Positions 1 to 13,300 of a stretch of DNA of 64,000 nt are shown here, one piece after another. The DNA comes from Actinostola sp. cb2023 (Eukaryota > Cnidaria > Anthozoa > Actiniaria > Actinostolidae): NCBI GenBank assembly GCA_033675265.1, contig JAUJYZ010000222.1, positions 526,001 through 590,000 on the forward strand, given 5' to 3'. The notes under the pieces are model-generated. The model did no database searches. It was not told where the DNA came from and was given only the letters and a program-made list of their open reading frames with translations. Positions within the stretch are counted from its first letter, which is position 1; each line of letters begins with the position of its first letter. Made by a program: the position numbers and the translations under genes.

Positions 1-600
1 AGAGGGAGGAAAGGGAGGGAGAGGGAGGAAAGGGAGGGAGAGGGAGGAAAGGAGAGGATAGAGGGAGGAAAGGAGAGGTTAGAGGGAGTAAAGGAGAGGT
101 TAGAGGGGATAAAGGAGGAGAGGTTAGAGGGAGAGGTTAGAGGAGAGGTTAGAGGGAGAGGTTAGAGGGAGAGGTTAGAGGGAGAGGTTAGAGGGAGAGG
201 TTAGAGGGAGAGGTTAGAGGGAGAGGTTAGAGGGAGAGGTTAGAGGGAGAGGGAGAGGGAGAGGGAGAGGGAGAGGGAGAGAGGGAGAGGGAGGGAGAGA
301 GGGGAGAGGGAGGGAGGAGAGAGAGGAGAGGGAGGGAGGGAGGGGGGAGGGAGAGAGGGAGAGAGGGAGAGGGAGAGAGGGAGAGAGGAGAGAGGGAGAG
401 AGGGAGAGAGGGAGAGAGGAGAGAGAGAGGGAGAGGGAGAGGGAGAGGGAGAGGGAGAGGGAGAGGGAGAGGGAGAGGGAGAGGGAGAGGGAGAGAGGGA
501 GAGGGAGAGGGAGAGGGAGAGGGAGAGGGAGAGGGAGAGGGAGAGGGAGAGGGAGAGGGAGAGGGAGAGGAAGAGGGAGAGGAAGAATAGAGCGAGACGA
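1..600. repeat. GA-rich simple repeat, (GGGAGA)n and variants
   Basis: Almost pure purine on the plus strand: imperfect GGGAGGAAA units, then AGAGGTTAGAGGGAG units, then near-perfect GGGAGA hexamers to about 570. It lies in the PBRM1 intron after exon 32 and is cut by the window edge. The long Leu-Pro/Ser-Leu reading frame across it on the minus strand is a by-product. Confidence 0.95.
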
Positions 601-666
601 GATGGAGGAGGGAGGACGGAAGGAAAGAAGAACTATTACTCTGTTTATCAGTGTCATATTCAGTAC

Positions 667-1372
667 CTTTTCACCAGATGTGTCTGTCCAAAGTTTTTCA
701 ACCAGAACAACATGGGGTTGTAACTTGTCCTCTCTACAGAAAACACGGGACAATATACAATCAAAACACAGGACAATATACCATCAAAACTCAATAACAT
801 AATATCAAATACAACTATGGGTATTTAAAGCTGGACTGAGCTACAGGCATCAGAGGGAAGTTGAAACAAGGATGTGAAATCTATCTGGCACTAAAGTATT
901 ACATGTGTATGTATTAATTCCTTGTGAATCAGATGTATAATGCTGTCGTCATGACAGTGTGGTGGTCTATAACAGTGGAAGTACTGTCACCACCAGACAC
1001 CCTACGTGGCAAAATAGATCATCACTTTCACAAGGACTATGATCAATATAACTGGACAAACGACATGGGAAATGAATGGAAGGAAAATGAAAGAAAGAGA
1101 AGAGAATACAGAGAGGAATTCTTAAATACTGCAGTATTCAAAAAGCAATAATGGATAACACAGCTGCTGTATAAACAGTGTGAGAGAGAAGAAGTGAATG
1201 GAAGCGGAGAAGAACTGGGAAGAAATGGGAAAGAGAAGGAAAAGGAAAACAAAGCTACCAAATATAACTTTGTTATTCATTCTTACCTTAGTTCAACATA
1301 AACAAAATCACCAACAGAATACTGTGTTTCTCCCAGGAACAGTTCTTTGACACCAGACTCATCATCAGATGC
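667..1372 (-). CDS. PBRM1: PBRM1 exons 31-32: start of BAH domain 1
   Basis: Exons 1287-1372 and 667-733. They encode ETQYSVGDFVYVEL followed by LQPHVVLVEKLWTDTSGEK, the first two strands of a BAH (bromo-adjacent homology) domain; vertebrate PBRM1 has a near-identical stretch directly after its sixth bromodomain. The exons join AG|A in phase. The donor at 661-666 leads into a purine-rich simple repeat that fills the rest of the window's left edge, so the remaining BAH exons are not visible. Confidence 0.92.
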
Positions 1373-4300
1373 CTGGAAAATGGAGTAATACAGGTATCAC
1401 AGCATGTACAATGCACAAATTGCACATCATTTCTTGGCGTTTTGATGCTAAGTGTATAGAATAAAACTTAAACACTGTAAAAAAAAAAAAACTAAATTGA
1501 ATGACATTTTGGATGGTCAGACAAATGGAATGTAATGAAATGTAAGGGATGTAAGGACTAATGATTAACTAATTCCAGATAAGATGCATCCCCAACTTCA
1601 AACATCAATTCTCTTTCAGCCTTGTTAAATTCCACCAGAGAACTATTAATAGTTGAATACATTATTGTACACTATTACTTCGTATAATTAATACTGAAAC
1701 TATTAGTTCTACGTACAACTGCAGTGTCTTTTCCTTCCTTCTTTTCTTGTGCCTTTAACTTCTCGTCCTCCTGTCCTTCCAATTCTGCTTTCTTCTTGTG
1801 TTCATCATCCAGTTCCTGGACAAGATGTCGCCTGGTAATCAACAGAGCAGGAGAGATAAACCTTTCTCCATCTTTACAAAGCTTGTCACGATGGTTGACA
1901 AAGTGTACTTGTAGCTCCACAGCATCATCATACATCTGTAAAGAAAGGCGAGGACTTAGGGTCAGTACACACAGTGCAACATTGTGTGCAATGCTCCCGG
2001 CAATCGCATGCATGTAATTGAAGGGCTCCCTGCAGGAACAACGTAAGTGATCTCTGATCAAAATCTAAATTCTCCTAGAGATTCTTTGAATTTCAAAGGA
2101 GAATTTGGGTTTTGATCACAAGTCACTTACGCCGTTCTTGCTGGGACCCCTTCAATTTGTTATGTACAAAATTACAGAAGTAGGATCACATTGTATTTCA
2201 ATAAGTTTAGTCACAACAATTACAGAGGTGGACACATGCTGCAATCATATTGCTAGCAATGCTGCACGCAATGTTGCAATGTGTATCAGCGTTTTGTCAA
2301 ACTACAAACATGATGCTTAGTTATAGAATAAAAACAATAAATAATAATAATAATAGTAGTGATAGTAGTGATAGTAGTGGTAGTAGTGGTAGTAGTGGTA
2401 GTAGTGATAGTAGTGATAGTAGTGGTAGTAGTGATAGTAGTGATAGTAGTGATAGTAGTGGTAGTAGTGGTAGTAGTGATAGTAGTGGTAGTAGTGATAG
2501 TAGTGATAGTAGTGATAGTAGTGATAGTAGTGATAGTAGTGGTAGTAGTGATAGTAGTGGTAGTAGTGATAGTAGTGATAGTAGTGGTAGTAGTGATAGT
2601 AGTGTAGTAGTGATAGTAGTAGTAGTAGTGATAGTAGTGATAGTAGTGATAGTAGTGGTAGTAGTGGTAGTAGTGGTAGTAGTGGTAGTAGTGGTAGTAG
2701 TGATAGTAGTGATAGTAGTGATAGTAGTGATAGTAGTGATAGTAGTGATAGTAGTGATAGTAGTGATAGTAGTGATAGTAGTGATAGTAGTGATAGTAGT
2801 GATAGTAGTGAGTAGTAGTAGTGATAGTAGTGATAGTAGTGATAGTAGTGATAGTAGTGATAGTAGTGGTAGTAGTGATAGTAGTAGTAGTGGTAGTAGT
2901 GGTAGTAGTGGTAGTAGTGATGGTAGTGATGGTAGTGGTAGTAGTGATAGTAGTGATAGTAGTGATAGTAGTGGTAGTAGTGATAGTAGTGATAGTAGTG
3001 ATAGTAGTGGTAGTAGTGGTAGTAGTGATAGTAGTGGTAGTAGTGGTAGTAGTGGTAGTAGTGGTAGTAGTGGTAGTAGTGATAGTAGTGGTAGTAGTGA
3101 TAGTAGTGGTAGTAGTGGTAGTAGTGGTAGTAGTGGTAGTAGTGATAGTAGTGATAGTAGTGATAGTAGTGATAGTAGTGGTAGTAGTGGTAGTAGTGGT
3201 AGTAGTGGTAGTAGTGGTAGTAGTGATAGTAGTGATAGTAGTGATAGTAGTGATAGTAGTGGTAGTAGTGGTAGTAGTGGTAGTAGTGGCAGTAGTGGCA
3301 GTAGTGGCAGTAGTGGCAGTAGTGATAGTAGTGGTAGTAGTGGTAGTAGTGATAGTAGTGGTAGTAGTGATAGTAGTGATAGTAGTGATAGTAGTGATAG
3401 TAGTGATAGTAGTGGTAGTAGTGGTAGTAGTGGTAGTAGTGGTAGTAGTGGTAGTAGTGGTAGTAGTGGTAGTAGTGGTAGTAGTGATAGTAGTGATAGT
3501 AGTGATAGTAGTGATAGTTTCTCAGTCTCACCTCACAGTCTGACCGACTGATCTTTCTTGCTTTCTCAAAAATAGCAAACAATTCTTCTTGTAGCTTGTC
3601 TAGTCTTCGGTAATATCCCTTGAACAACCCACAAATAACAAAGCAATTAATAATAATTTCAATATGTAATAAAAGAGTTTCACAATCATAATGTTCTGAC
3701 TATTGTGTCATTCTCGTATCCAGAGCCCACTCCTCATTTGGTTTGTCGTTGGCTCTGGGAAACCCTGAAATTTTAGCGAATTTCATTGGCTGTTGAAATC
3801 AACAATGAATGATCGTATTTGATTGGTCCATTAGATAAACAAAGATTCAAACTTGCAAAGCGAACGAAACGAATGACAGCGACGGTTGTAAAATATATAC
3901 CTTTTTTGAATTATAAATCAGTGGAAATGAGAGTGACTCATAGACATAAATTCGTAAAGGGAGATCTAACAATACATAAATTATATTAACGGCTGCAGTG
4001 ACCTACCACGGAGAAGATGCACTATACACGTACTGTAGACACAATCGATCGTACTCAGTCGCTTTTCTATATTTTCTTACTCACTTGTAAAGAGCATTGA
4101 GTTTATATATGTAATGCGCTTTTTCAAGAATTAAATTATTATTATTATTATTTGAGTATTCAAAGGAATATTTTTATAATTCAAGAGAAACAATAACAAA
4201 GCGGAAGACAGGAAGGCTCACATGCAAGATTATATTAGAACATGTATTTATCGTCCAGCCTATATCGCACCAGAGCCAGAGAAGAACCGATGATGAACGT

Positions 4301-7300
4301 CGAAGGGCTTTTAAACTGCTACACGAAGATAAACGTACAAACTTGTGTACTTGTTACATTGTTTGAATTCGAACCAACGTAAACACTACGTAGCCGTAGA
4401 CTCTTCCACAGTACCCGCTCGCAGCGGTCTTTAGTATGAGCATGCGCTCTGACGACTTGGTCGTCAAAATTTGACGACCGAGCAACAGGGTTTCCCAGAG
4501 CCCACGACAAACCAAATGACGAGTGGGCTCTGGGTACGAGAATGACTATTGTGTGTGTTGACATGCAGGGAAATGGATTAACAAGGTTTAGTTTGTTTGT
4601 CTCTTTGTGACATCCTGTCCTTGCCAGCGCCGACATTGTAATTCCCATACAGTATGGTTTCTCCTCTTATATCTCAGTGATAGGGAAGGACGTGCGCCAT
4701 GCGCCATTGGCACTATTTTAGAGTGCATGGCGCAAAAAAAATAAAATTAATGGGCCCAAGGGGCGCACGGCCAATTCCAAAACACTTCTTCTATGAATAA
4801 AGTTGAACTTTACTTTGGAAAATTGTACCTTTTCATGATTTCCACAACCATTATTCCAAAGAATCTCGAAGCGAACAAAATCGAACACGATGCGAGGGTA
4901 TTTTATCGATGTTCCTATCACCAAAATTAGAATGACAGCTGACCACATCGTGGGCGCTAGCGACTTTCGCCAAGCATACTTTTGCAATTTTTCATTCGCT
5001 TTTTGGTCAATTCAATGCCGCCCAAATGATTTAAAAGCGGAAAACAGACTACTTTAACTTCCCTTTTTGGTAAAGCAAATAATAATGAAAACGAAGCCTG
5101 CTGTCTAGCTTGATGGAGTTTCTGCTGCCGTTGACGACAGTGAGCCGATCGAAATCGGTAGAATAGATGCGAAGTGGCGAGTTAAATATTCCTAAACCCG
5201 CTATTCACCGACAGTGAAGAGAATAATTGTAGTATATACTGACTTTTTAACCAATCAGAGCATGCGTTCTTAGGAGATTGGCGAGTTGGTATATACTAAC
5301 CACGCACGCTTTAATAGCCCCCGGAATAGCCGTTCAAACACGTTAGATTCACTGTATCGTAACACAAGCGTTCAGTTCCGTTCAGTTGTTTTAGACAGTC
5401 AAAATGATCTATGAAAGTTATCTAATTTAAAATATACCGTCCGGTATATATCATGGCCCATCAATTTGAACTAATGGCCCATAAATGAAACAAACGATGG
5501 GCCATTGGCCTACAACCCAAACCAGGCTTCCCTATCACTGATATCTATTACTCACTTTTTTCAAGTGTTCACCAATGCTCTCCAAAGTGACTTTACTGAA
5601 AATAAGTTAATTGAAAGTTTGCTAAGAACATAACAATGATAATAATGATGATGATAATAATAGTAATGATGGGTGATGGTGATGATAATAATATCAAACA
5701 TTTCTATAGTGCATATACACAAGTATATAAATGTGCACAATTTCAAAAAACAAGAAAGATAAAAAGGGATCAGTATGTACACATTATACATTATCACCAA
5801 TCATCACCATCAGTATTGTCATCATCATCATCTATGCTATTCATTCATTATCAGTCAGTAGTACCCAATGGTACCACTATTGCCATTACTGCTACAATCA
5901 TTACAAAAATAATCACAAGAAATGAGAATGACACAGGATCAGTATGTACACATTATACATTATCACCAATCATCACCATCAGTATTGTCATCATCATCAT
6001 TATCTATGCTATTCATTCATTATCAGTCAGTAGTACCCAATGGTACCACTATTGCCATTACTGCTACAATCATTACAAAAATAATCACAAGAAATGAGAA
6101 TGACACAGGATCAGTATGTACACATTATACATTATCACCAATCATCACCATCAGTATTGTTGTCATCATCATCATCTATGCTATTATTCATCATTATCAG
6201 TCAGTAGTACCCAATGGTACCACTATTGCCATTACTGCTACAATCATTACAAAAATAATCACAAGAAATGAGAATGACACAGGATCAGTATGTACACATT
6301 ATACATTATCACCAATCATCACCATCAGTATTGTCATCATCATATGCTATTCAATCATTATCACAGTCAGTAGTACCCAATGGTACCACTATTGCCATTA
6401 CTGCTACAATCATTACAAAAATAATCACAAGAAATGAGAATGACACAGGATCAGTATGTACACGTTATACATTATCACCAATCATCACCATCAGTATTGT
6501 CATCATCATCATCTATGCTATTCATTCATTATCAGTCAGTACCTAATGGTACCACTATTGCCATTACTGCTACAATCATTACAAAAAATAATCACAAGAA
6601 ATGAGAATGACACAGGATCAGTATTACACGTTATACATTATCACCAATCATCACCATCAGTATTGTCATCATCATCATCTATGCTATTCAATCATTAAGT
6701 CAGTAGTACCCAATGGTACCACTATTGCCATTACTGCTACAATCATTACAAAAATAATCACAAGAAATGAGAATGACACAGGATCAGTATGTACACGTTA
6801 TACATTATCACCAATCATCACCATCAGTATTGTCATCATCATCATCTATGCTATTCATTCATTATCAGTCAGTAGTACCTAATGGTACCACTATTGCCAT
6901 TACTGCTACAATCATTACAAAAATAATCACAAGAAATGAGAATGACACAGGATCAGTATGTACACATTATACATTATCACCAATCATCACCATCAGTATT
7001 GTCATCATCATCATTATCTATGCTATTCATTCATTATCAGTCAGTAGTACCCAATGGTACCACTATTGCCATTACTGCTACAATCATTACAAAAATAATC
7101 ACAAGAAATGAGAATGACACAGGATCAGTATGTGTATGCTGTCTTCATAGATGTGTGGCAGTATACGATGGCAGGCAACCATCACTACCTAACACCCTAC
7201 GACGCAAATTACATCATCACATCCAATTATAATGTGTGTACGATACAGTCTATGCAAGAGCATATGGGCATTTTGTCTGCGCATGCGTGAAATGCCAACA

Positions 7301-10300
7301 TGAACACAAAGACCCTCTGACACGCGCATATATCCCGCGCCATCCCGCGCTAATTTAAATAACAGGAATAACAAACAAGATGGCGAAGTTCTATCTCATA
7401 TATTTATTTATTAACTTGCCTATATGAACATATGCAACTCTAAGATGATGGATTCTATTTTATCAATGCTGAAGGCATGCTGCAGTTGTCATAACCAGTA
7501 TTTACGATGCATTATGAGTTGCATATTGCAAGGTGAGGGAGGTCCAGACATGACGAGCTAAACTGACAATGGCTGCCGTCTTCGCCGTATACATGCAATT
7601 TGAACATTCATAGCAGGAGCTACGCATTTTTTGAAAGTTATTTATTGTGATGAATGGAATGACTATTGAATAATCTTCGCCTCCGTAACATTAAGCAGCT
7701 TGGGGGTCGGTAGAAATCGAAAGATAATTTGACTTGAATGCTTGGAGACCACATTTCTGCTCGTCGCGAGTCCCGTAAATGGTAAGCATAAATATTGCAA
7801 TGCAAAACAGTGGAAACAAGTTTTAATTTTCTTAACAACTAATTTTTCTGCAAAGTCTGTTCTCTCATTTATACTTTCGAAGACTTAGAATAAGGAAATA
7901 GACGAAGATATGATAGAACCATGGCTTCGAGAAGTAACACAAAACATCAATTCCGCCATTCCACCGAGTATAGGGTGAGAAGAATCTATTAAATCTGACA
8001 GCTAAGCATTTTTTGAAGCCCCATTCTCTATAAAAACTGAAATTATATAAAGGAATGAATGCTTTGGTAATTATCTCCAACTTGGGGGTCGGTAAAAATT
8101 TCAAGAAATATCTCGTTAAAGTTCGACCTAAATTGAACACCTCTACATATTCACCGGGCCATAGCTCGAAATCGCGTTCACCTGAAAGACCATTTCATTA
8201 AAATTCTAAAAGTTTACTTTCGTCACAATTACCAAGCGTTAATCCAGTGCTGTAGAATACTTGATTGTAGAAATAATTAACGCCGAACATCCAACTCCAA
8301 ACACCACAGTCGCATTTCAATGTAAAATATCTCGTCATCAAAAGAAATAACAGCGGCCAAAGATATACCCAGGGGAAGAAGTGTTTATCGTCTTTAAAAA
8401 TGAGTAAATTTTCATGACGTTTAAACTTTAGAAACGCGTAGATCTCCGACAAAAAATCGGACCTTAAAATGAGCCCACCGTGACAAATGCATCAGACTTC
8501 AATGTTATTCTACTTTGTTGACGCATGCGCAGACAAAATGCCCATATGCTCTATGCAAGAACTATGTAAGTGATCGAAATCTAAATTCTCCTCAAAGCTC
8601 TTTGAATTTCATAGGAGAATCTGGATTCCGATCATAAATCACTTACAACCATCACCACCATCACCCTACGACACAAATTACACCACCACTTTCTCAAGCA
8701 GTAGTTGCCTTTTAAATCTGGCAATATTTCCTGCAATGTTCAATACTCACTTTCCGCCATGTTTTACAGACAGCTCTACAAGAGAATCGCTGAAACATCT
8801 TCCTTCTTCATCCTGCATGCAGGTTACAAAGTTACGAGTGTTAAAATATGATTATACACAAACTGAATAGAGCTGGAGGGTTCAGTATTTGTGATTTGAA
8901 CCCTGCATTTTTGAGTTATAGACTCTCAATATGCAAATCAAATGACGTCAACCCAGGATTCATTTGTTATAGAAAAACTCTATGTGAGCAAAGAAAGAAA
9001 GAACTAAAGACTTACAACATGTTGCAGGGTAGAATCGTACAGGGTGTTTAATATCTTCTGCAGTAAAAATGGAACATGTGGGATCTTGTTCTCGTCACCT
9101 GAAGTGAATTTCATGAAATCACTGTCAGAATCTTCAAAACTACATGTATATGTATATCCATCATACTAGTAGTAGTACCTATCATTATATAATAAAATGC
9201 ATCTATAATAATAATAATAATCATCATCATCATCATAAATCATCATCATTAAATTTTTTTGATGTATTTATTTTTAGAGCGCTGTTCATACGTTATATCA
9301 ATGCTATGTTATAAATATATTTTGTTCACATTCACATTTTAATGAGCTTTGTAGCTCCTAGCTAGGTGATTACGTGCTTAAATAGATTAGTATTATTATT
9401 ATAAACATTTCAACCATTTTCAGGGGTTGTGAAGGTCTCAGCCCCACCCCCACCCCCTAATACAGAACTGTAGATTAATTTGTTTTACTATCCCCCTCCC
9501 CCTAATACAGAACTGTAGATTAATTTGTTTTACTATCCCCCACCCCCTAATACAGAACTGTAGATTAATTTGTTTTACTATCCCCCTCCCCCTAATACAG
9601 AACTGTAGATTAATTTGTTTTACTATCCCCCTCCCCCTAATACAGAACTGTAGATTAATTTGTTTTACTATCCCCCTCCCCCTAATACAGAACTGTAGAT
9701 TAATTTGTTTTACTATCCCCCTCCCCCTAATACAGAACTGTAGATTAATTTGTTTTACTATCCCCCTCCCCCTAATACAGAACTGTAGATTAATTTGTTT
9801 TACTATCCCCCTCCCCCTAATACAGAACTGTAGATTAATTTGTTTTACTATCCCCCTTCCCCTAATACAGAACTGTATTTGTTTTACTATCTCCCTCCCC
9901 CTAATACAGAACTGTAGATTAATTTACTATCCCCCTCCCCCTAATACAGAACTGTATTTGTTTTACTATCCCCCCCCCCCCTAATACAGAACTGTATTTG
10001 TTTTACTATCCCCTCCCCCTAATACAGAACTGTATTTGTTTTACTATCTCCCTCCCCCTAATACAGAACTGTAGATTAATTTACTATCCCCCTCCCCCTA
10101 ATACAGAACTGTATTTGTTTTACTATCCCCCTCCCCCTAATACAGAACTGTATTTGTTTTACTAACCAACTAATTCAGCTTTTTTCCTTAACAGTGATCT
10201 CAGCAAACTAAGGGCATCCTATAAATAAAGTATACACTCAGTCAACTAAAGCCAGACACCCTAGAGGCCAGGTTTTACCTGCCTGGCCTAGCAAGGTGTC

Positions 10301-13300
10301 TGTCTTATTGTCTAAGAGGGTACGTACGTGTCCATCTAGCAGGGTTATCAAACTATGCCAGCATAACTGTGTTGCTGTATTACAAGCATGTCAATAGAGT
10401 AGTTTTCATATGACTGGGAAGTAGTTATGCCTTGCTGTGACCATACCATGTGGTGACCGTCCAAGAATTCTGATTGGTTGAGCAATGATTTTGCGTACTG
10501 TGATTGGTTGAATCCGTACCACGACTGTAACTCTGTACTGTAGGTTTCCCACTCTATGGAAACGACTCTATGTGGGCTGTGATAACTTCTCACACCCCAA
10601 GGCTGTATCTCAGCCATGCCTACTTACTTTATAGACTTGTGAGTCTGGTTCGTTGTAACGACAAGCATTATCAAACATGAGATGAAAGTCTGACATGAAG
10701 TCATCCAATGTCTGATACTGGTCACTGTTTAGTTTAGACTGTATCTTAGCCATGTCTACTTACTTTATAGACTTGCGAGTCTGGTTCATTGTAACGACAA
10801 GCATTATCAAACATGAGATGAAAGTCTGACATGAAGTCATCCAATGTCTGATACTGGTCACTGTTTAGTTTAGACTGTATCTTAGCCATGTCTACTTACT
10901 TTATAGACTTGTGAGTCTGGTTCATTGTAACGACAAGCATTATCAAACATGAGATGAAAGTCTGACATGAAGTCATCCAGTGTCTGATACTGGTCACTGT
11001 TTAGCTTAGACTGTATCTTAGCCATGTCTATTGGTTTCTTAATCAGGGTGTAGTAGTCAGGATATTCCTACATAAAAAAAAACTTCAGACATTAATTCAC
11101 ACTTTCAAGTGGGGGTGGGGATGCGTTTGCCTTTTGACCAAGAATGCAATTTGACCAAGAATGCTGTCTTTTTCAAATTGTTGAATGATGACAATGATTG
11201 TCAACAGGAGATGATGATTGTGTCACCAGTAGTGGTTCTAGATGTTAACTCTAAATGTTACTTGAAGTACTTACAGCTCTTGATGGCAATTTCTGGAAGA
11301 TGAGGCAAAGCTGCCGTCCTGTGTTGTCCTGGAATGACATCAGATAAACTACTTTATTATATAGCACAGATACTACATGTATGCACGCTCTTATTGGTCA
11401 ATTTCCGTACGGGAAGTTACAGAAAACAGAAAAGTAAGGAAAAAGCTATATAATAAATATCTTATTAACCTCGCTTGCTCGGTCCGTACGGGAAGTTATG
11501 GATCCTCGTTTCCCCCCACTTTTTACGGCCTGCTCGCTACGCGCTTGTGCCATAAGGCTATGCGAAAAAACTCGGTCCATAACTTGCCGTACGGACCTCG
11601 CGCTTGGTTGATAAGAGGTATATAAACTGCAGTCATACTGTTAACACTATTTAGAACACACTGTGACAAATACTACACAGTATTACACAGTAGCATGTGG
11701 AAACAGAGCTCTAAGATGGCTGAATTTCAACAAACAAGACATGAACAAGTAAAATGTAGTGAAATAATATAAAGCCCTTTATTCCATGATTTGAAGCACA
11801 ACACTTGAGGACATTTCACTCATATTTGTCCTCACTCTATGGGCTAGGAAAAATACTACGCAACTTGGGAAATATCTGTGGGTACCATCTATCAAACAAC
11901 TGAATAAGCTATATGTACAGTATAGTTGTTTGCTTACAGTGCAGTCTTTGACAGCAGTTAACAGCTCCTTACACAGCTCCTTTAACTCATTTGTAGCTGA
12001 CGGCACTTGGTAATACTTCCTGGCTGCACCTGGAGAACTCCTACCAACAATACCAAATACATTTCTTACATTAACCCTTTGACTCCCACGGCGCCCGAAA
12101 CCGCCCGTAAAAATCGATACTGCTTTGAAAAATTCTAACTTTCTGAATTTTCGTAACATCGATCTCATGGCCAGTTATTAGTGACAACTAGAGAACTCTT
12201 CATATTTTAACCTCAAGTAAACTGATTTACAGGTCCGATTTCTGGGCATTAGTTCAATTTGTTTGCCATAAAAATCAAAAATGCGTGTTTTTGACGCAAT
12301 TTTACACCTCGAAAATGACCGACATTTGACTTGGATTTTCTTCCAAAATACATCCTTGCGAAACAAAACGCCACTTTCTCAGCAAACTTCCATCTCTCTT
12401 CTTGATATAGTCGTGAATTTTGCCCTCTCTTTTCCTTAACTCGCCGAACAATAGCCATTTCCTTAGGACCACTTTCGCTAACACGTGTTTTCCTTCTGCA
12501 CGCCCGAAAAGGATGCCGGGAAACATCCGGGAATTTCGGCATAGATTTCCCCGAATATCCGTTTTTTAAGAATATATATATATAGAGTGTCGAGCCACTC
12601 GGTCCTACAGGCAAAATATTGCACCGGTTGCATTCTTTACAAGTCCAAAGTCGCCAAAAATGCCTTTGTAGGTCCTGGAATCCACCACAGAAAGACCAGA
12701 GAGACGATTTCACACTTGAGTCCGCCATTTTGAATTTCCAAACGGCAATGTTGAAATGTGTTCGTGAATTCGTATCTAAACTCCTGAGTTCTTCCAGGAG
12801 AACGGTCTCTACCACACCAGTCAAGCTTAATGATGCTGTCCTGGGGGCTTCTGTGGTGAATAATGGCTATAAACACTCTAAAAATGCAAAATTGACCGCT
12901 CCTAGTAGCTACGAGATGCTGTTCCTCGCGGAGATTCACGACAAGAGAAAGATTACGTCAGACCCTGAGCCCGTGGGCTTTCAGAACTGTCAAGATTTCC
13001 ATGGAAACCCCTTAATATATGGAATCGAAATTTCCTATGACGTGATTAGGTCCAGAAAATCGCTAAAAAACTCAAAAATCTCTGGGTGTCAAAGGGTTAA
13101 ATCATTTTTATTTATTGTGATTGTGATTGAATTTGTGTGTAGTTGTTAAAACTGAAATTATTACCACTCTTTACAGTTACTATAATAATAATAATACTTT
13201 ATTCATTCATATTAATACATCAATATCAATAGTATGCGACCACCCGAGATGGAAGTTACGACTGGAAAGTTTGCAATTGCTGGGTTTCAGGTGATGTCAT

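Noticed and set aside
2250..3627. Long Ser-Asp-Gly, Val/Ile and His-Tyr frames (240-436 codons)
   Set aside because: They exist only because a triplet repeat has no stops; all frames and both strands are equally open, and true exons abut them.
5636..7290. Series of repeated 90-170 codon frames across the 168-175 bp array
   Set aside because: Frame changes from unit to unit because of indels, and the composition reflects CAT repeats; no evidence of coding selection.
12249..12939. 191-codon and 100-codon minus-strand frames
   Set aside because: They lie wholly within a TTAA-flanked MITE, overlap each other in different frames and show no transposase motif.
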